20,561 bases of DNA, taken from positions 1 to 20,561 of the forward strand of contig JBDLIT010000073.1 in assembly GCA_039714735.1 (NCBI GenBank), read 5' to 3'. This document shows positions 18,201 through 20,561 of this stretch, one piece after another. The position numbers and the translations under genes are program-made. Under the pieces are notes generated by a model. It was not told the DNA's origin. It saw nothing but the letters and a program-made list of their open reading frames with translations, and did no database searches. Origin of the DNA: JASJBU01 sp039714735. Its GTDB lineage: Bacteria > Pseudomonadota > Gammaproteobacteria > Chromatiales > Chromatiaceae. Within the stretch, counting starts at the first letter, position 1; every line of letters starts with the position of its first letter.

Positions 18201-20310
18201 TCTGTCCGTGATCAACGGCAAAGGCATGCTGAACATTCTGGATAGACTGGCCGCCCTCAACCCCACAGATCCATTACTGGAACAGGGACGCAAGAACATT
18301 GCTGATCGGTTTGACCAAGAGGCACAACAACTCAGTCAAAATGGACAGTGGAAGACTGCCGCCAAACTGATTGAAAATGGCATAGAGGTTATTCCTGAGT
18401 CCGGGCTGCTTGCGCAACGTCTTGAACAGCTGAACACGGGTTACGAAAATCAGTTGGCTACCGATAAATTGCAACACATCCGTGATCAGAAGGCTGATAT
18501 TGAGGGCATGATTGCCAGACCCTCTTTTACCTCTGAGTGGAGTGACAATTTGTTAGCCGCATTGAAGGCCGTCCAGGAATTACTGCCTGCAACAGACCCT
18601 TGGGCTGAACAAACCGTCAAGCGAGTGGGTAGTCTCTACCTGAAACAGGCCTCGCTGGAACGCACAAAACAGCAGTTCGCCAAGGCAGCTGAATTGCTTC
18701 AATCCGGTGCACGGTTTGCCCCCCAAATGACTGATGAATTTGGCAAGGAGCAGGCTATTCTGGCAGCCGAAGAGAAGACATGGGAAACAGAAAACCAGCA
18801 AAGAGTCAGATTGGCAAGACTTGAAGGCGCCAAGCAATCCCTGCTGACCCAGGCCAAGGCAAATGACATCACCACCGCGCTCAAAACACTCAGTACCCTG
18901 CGCAAAGAGCTTGCTGCCAATGACGAATTTCTTATCGTCACTGGTCCGGAGGCAATTGGAAATGCCTATCTGCGTCTGGCCGAACGCCGGGCCAAGCGAA
19001 ATGATTATAAAGCAGCTATCAAACTGCTGAACAATGGATTGAAAATTTCGCCGGATATGCCGAAGATCCAGAAGGCGCTGACATCTTACCAATTCGAATC
19101 GTCAATCCATGATGTCCGTGTCGCCGTACAGAAATTTCAACCCAAGAACACCAAAAGGCTCAAAAATCAACTCAAGCAGTTACAGACACAGTTTCCAAAA
19201 CGCTACGCATCAATCGTTAATGAGTTTGCATCAATACTTACCAAGCGTATAGAAAAAACCCAGAAGCCAGATGATGCAGAAACCTTGTTGAAGTCTGCGC
19301 GTGCGCTATTTCCTGATAACAGACAACTCAGCCAGATCAGCATTGCACAACCGCCAAAGCCTTCTGTTATTGCAGCTAAAGGCCTCAACGCCACCAAAGC
19401 TGGACAACTGACTAAAGCACAGCAATTCCTGAAGGAAGCCGAGCAGAAAGAAAAGGGACATAGCGATCTTCTGAGACTGAGAACCGAACTGAAGAAACGT
19501 ATCAAGCAGGCAGAAGATACCTACCAAAAACACATCCAAGCCCTGAAGGCCGGCAAACGACAGCAGGCAAAATCTCAGGTTGAAAAGGCTATTGCCATCT
19601 GGACTGACAATCAGCGCTATCAGAAAAAACTGGCTGAACTCAAAAAGCCGGTGCTTATCGCAAAGACAAAGGATAAATGTAATCCAAAATTTGCCGGATA
19701 TGGCAAACGAAGCAGTAAATTTCGCTGCTATGATCTACTGAAGGACAAGCAGAAAGGTCCGATCATGGTGGTAGTGCCTGCCGGAGGTGGCAATACTACA
19801 CCCTATGCGATTGGCCGTTATGAAATATCCGTTGGAGATTTCAACACCTATTGCCAGCTCAGTGGAAACTGTAAACCCATCTCCGGGAAAAACAGTAAAC
19901 TTCCATTGACGAATACTTCTGTTTCAGTGGCAAGAAAATATGCCCGGTGGCTGACTGAGAAGACAGGCGCCACCTATCGTTTACCAACTACTAAAGAATG
20001 GACACATGCAGCCGGCGCAAAAGGCTCTCAACTACCGGGCACAGATTTCAATTGCCTGCTGCTGAGCGGCGGCTCGATAATAAAGGGAGGTGCTCCAGTT
20101 AATGTCAATGTCGCCCCTCAAAATAGCTGGGGATTATTTAACTATATTGGAAATGCCCAGGAATGGGTGGCAACTGGTAAATCACTTGGCGCCATGGGTG
20201 GCCACTACAATGATCCCTCAAACAAATGCAATATAAAATCCAACCGGAATCACAATGGTAAAGCTGATAGTTTGACAGGCTTTCGTCTCTTAAGGGAGAT
20301 TAGGGGTTAG
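15214..20310 (+). CDS. ppkA: T6SS Ser/Thr kinase PpkA, kinase-TM-helical repeats-SUMF1-like domain
   Basis: This 1698-residue kinase switches on T6SS assembly. The N-terminal tail (1-205) has four D-x-T-R-I motifs with Thr at 106, 122, 138 and 158. The Hanks kinase domain (about 212-485) has the G-loop GRGGMG (221-226), Lys249, Glu268, catalytic HSDFKPGN (346-353) and DFG (366-368). It has HSD instead of HRD and SLE in place of the usual APE. One membrane segment (about 492-510) follows. Residues from about 520 to 1480 are charged, Leu-rich, TPR-like helical modules recurring about every 120-145 residues. Residues from about 1515 to 1695 match the formylglycine-generating enzyme/SUMF1 fold: YEISVGDF, RLPTTKEWTHAA, GLFNYIGNAQEW and GFRLLR. 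The only six cysteines are at 1489, 1505, 1547, 1553, 1614 and 1672. The part after the membrane segment is probably periplasmic. P. aeruginosa PpkA has a von Willebrand A domain there instead. The ATG at 15214 has AAGGA 14 bases upstream, within pppA. The kinase identity is firm and the sensor role of the rest is inference. Confidence 0.92.
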   Translation: MMDIKGSLDAFVHGQLDFNGLLEIVGRVAVEDPVQIPELIDRINALYREGRLPPQLYGALLSKAGQGTPTTPAGTSIPSGRAPAGIATPEPGENIPDTGPEESDKTRIASPSMDSDDQADRTRIAAPSTAAPDESDATRIPTRSPSTATSEPADTDRTRIATDHSTGVPTGRSPTATTGAPSSTSNWGKTTGIRTATRKISNEPAVGDILKERFVLEEELGRGGMGIVFKALDQRKVEARDRHPYVALKLLNESFKQHAESLMALQREARKAQDLKHPNVISIFDFDKDGHDNYFIAMELLDGHPLDKTIKSLRGSGMPKKQALRLITQMGQALAAAHNHKPGIIHSDFKPGNVFLTPDDEVKVFDFGIARAAKPKTGEAKGDVTAFDARTLGALTPTYASLEMLEGQDPDPRDDIYALAIVAYELLSGARPFGRKPANDAMSEGMTPKRIEGLTRRQWKGLQRGLAFRRKDRSANVEVFLDDLKFRKSKAPVILALTGISLGLASWLLIPPYLEKRRESDVISSIEQSAAKDIAAYLEQTDDLPEPSRENINNKIIERLIQLISSGDATQISEALTALEGMPTSISQEVVSSAKESILSFYIEQADAAFSPTMQRYDYAAADLLLKKVSNLYPDSIQVFRTEQRIEDSRNDLLNELDSRFNQHLSNGRLVSNPNEDDITDVLRILEQLDPTHQLLTDARLPDAYSRQASAALEEDGFDQAEQLVRLGLERFQNDPALNNIQSKIRIAQEKEQARARLAKLQQRIEQQLPLLSSLQDYLDLRGDLSQLNAINPLDPLLSRVESGLKNLLDTQFNEHIAKKEWQLAGNLLEEFASQLSVDYQERQQKTLTAAHDSHEKAITDLFNDLAKAVADGRLTRPSGRNAMTLLEKAKNIAADDERVERSLASIAQAYLDLSRKSRADGEWEQARKYVQQGLALQSKDAVTNSLQSETIEITKAEEESKLRLVASERERLEREKQQKIHGLYEEFNQRLNSMTLSVINGKGMLNILDRLAALNPTDPLLEQGRKNIADRFDQEAQQLSQNGQWKTAAKLIENGIEVIPESGLLAQRLEQLNTGYENQLATDKLQHIRDQKADIEGMIARPSFTSEWSDNLLAALKAVQELLPATDPWAEQTVKRVGSLYLKQASLERTKQQFAKAAELLQSGARFAPQMTDEFGKEQAILAAEEKTWETENQQRVRLARLEGAKQSLLTQAKANDITTALKTLSTLRKELAANDEFLIVTGPEAIGNAYLRLAERRAKRNDYKAAIKLLNNGLKISPDMPKIQKALTSYQFESSIHDVRVAVQKFQPKNTKRLKNQLKQLQTQFPKRYASIVNEFASILTKRIEKTQKPDDAETLLKSARALFPDNRQLSQISIAQPPKPSVIAAKGLNATKAGQLTKAQQFLKEAEQKEKGHSDLLRLRTELKKRIKQAEDTYQKHIQALKAGKRQQAKSQVEKAIAIWTDNQRYQKKLAELKKPVLIAKTKDKCNPKFAGYGKRSSKFRCYDLLKDKQKGPIMVVVPAGGGNTTPYAIGRYEISVGDFNTYCQLSGNCKPISGKNSKLPLTNTSVSVARKYARWLTEKTGATYRLPTTKEWTHAAGAKGSQLPGTDFNCLLLSGGSIIKGGAPVNVNVAPQNSWGLFNYIGNAQEWVATGKSLGAMGGHYNDPSNKCNIKSNRNHNGKADSLTGFRLLREIRG

Positions 20311-20341
20311 TACTCCTTCAAGGTGATATTGCCGTGTTCAG

Positions 20342-20435
20342 AGCTAACCAGATGATTCAAGACAAGGCGCAGTCCGCAGAGAATGGCAGGCCCTTCTCAA
20401 GGGCTGCAACGCCGGATTGGATCATCTGGATAGCT
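20342..20435 (+). repeat. Hairpin 1 of the twin-hairpin element
   Basis: The outer stem pairs AGCTAACCAGATGAT (from 20342) with ATCATCTGGATAGCT (ending 20435), with one A-A mismatch, and continues with a T-G wobble. An inner stem pairs GCAGTCC (20369-20375) with GGGCTGC (20401-20407), with one T-G wobble. A further GAGAA/TTCTC stem lies around the shared core AATGGCAGGCCCTT (20382-20395). Confidence 0.7.
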
Positions 20436-20444
20436 TCCTGCGGA

Positions 20445-20540
20445 CGGGCCGGGAAGAGATCGTCCGCGGTGTTGCACCTCTTGTCAAGGGCCTGCCATTA
20501 CCTGCGAGGTGCGCCTAGCGGCCAATCGCTTCCCGGCTCG
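20445..20540 (-). repeat. Hairpin 2 of the twin-hairpin element (inverted copy)
   Basis: This is an inverted relative of hairpin 1. The outer stem pairs CGGGCCGGGAAG (20445-20456) with CTTCCCGGCTCG (20529-20540), with one wobble. The inner stem pairs GCACCTC (20474-20480) perfectly with GAGGTGC (20506-20512). The minus strand carries the same core AATGGCAGGCCCTT (20499-20486). The stems differ in sequence from hairpin 1 but keep pairing. Confidence 0.7.
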
Positions 20541-20561
20541 CTGAACACGGCAATATCACCT

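Larger units (their letters stand above)
20321..20561. repeat. Twin-hairpin element with 21-bp terminal inverted repeats
   Basis: This 241-bp non-coding element lies 10 bases after the ppkA stop. Bases 20321-20341 (starting AGGTGATATTGCC) are the exact reverse complement of 20541-20561. Between them lie two hairpins in opposite orientation (20342-20435 and 20445-20540), each directly abutting its terminal repeat. They share the core AATGGCAGGCCCTT. The window ends exactly at the last base of the second terminal repeat, so the arms might be longer and a target duplication cannot be checked. It could be a small non-autonomous mobile element, a pair of structured RNA units, or a bidirectional transcription stop, although no T-run is seen. 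Confidence 0.75.

Noticed and set aside
20311..20561. Ordinary intrinsic terminator for the T6SS operon
   Set aside because: The hairpins are far longer than a typical terminator and none is followed by a T-run, so the element is better treated as a repeat. It could still stop transcription.
1..20561. tRNA or rRNA genes
   Set aside because: Nothing with cloverleaf signatures or rRNA-like conserved stretches was seen in the gaps between genes.

Overview
The window reads as a piece of a gammaproteobacterial genome (inference from protein families, moderate GC and gene style; no rRNA or other taxonomic marker is present). It holds two secretion-related loci that diverge from a short intergenic region at about 4953-5221.

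Left part, minus strand (1-4952): a two-partner (type Vb) secretion pair. The outer-membrane transporter TpsB (3081-4952) lies upstream of the large exoprotein TpsA (start at 3007), which stays open to the left edge and continues outside the window. TpsA has a long basic signal peptide, a filamentous-haemagglutinin-type TPS domain, and then Gly/Thr/Asn-rich in-frame tandem repeats that fill roughly the first 1000 bases of the window.

Middle and right part, plus strand (5222-20310): one half of a type VI secretion system (T6SS) cluster in the order tagH, tssJ, tssK, tssL, tssM, tagF, pppA, ppkA. TssJ, TssL and TssM form the envelope-spanning membrane complex and TssK is the baseplate adaptor. 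TagH (FHA domain), PpkA (Thr kinase), PppA (PP2C phosphatase) and TagF form the post-translational switch. Apart from the 288-bp tagH-tssJ gap, the genes are tightly packed and several overlap. Sheath, tube, ATPase, remaining baseplate and effector genes (tssA, B, C, E, F, G, H, hcp, vgrG) are not in the window.

The two most unusual things are at the right end. First, PpkA is 1698 residues long. It joins a cytoplasmic kinase, one membrane segment, a roughly 960-residue helical-repeat region and a C-terminal formylglycine-generating-enzyme/sulfatase-modifying (SUMF1-like) domain, and all six of its cysteines fall in the last 210 residues. Its N-terminal tail carries four D-x-T-R-I motifs, and TssL has a related D-R-T-V-I motif at its N terminus. 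Both are candidate phospho-threonine docking sites for the TagH FHA domain. Second, just after ppkA there is a 241-bp non-coding element bounded by perfect 21-bp inverted repeats and made of two inverted hairpins. The hairpins share a core sequence, but their flanking stems differ while base pairing is kept. I do not recognise this element.
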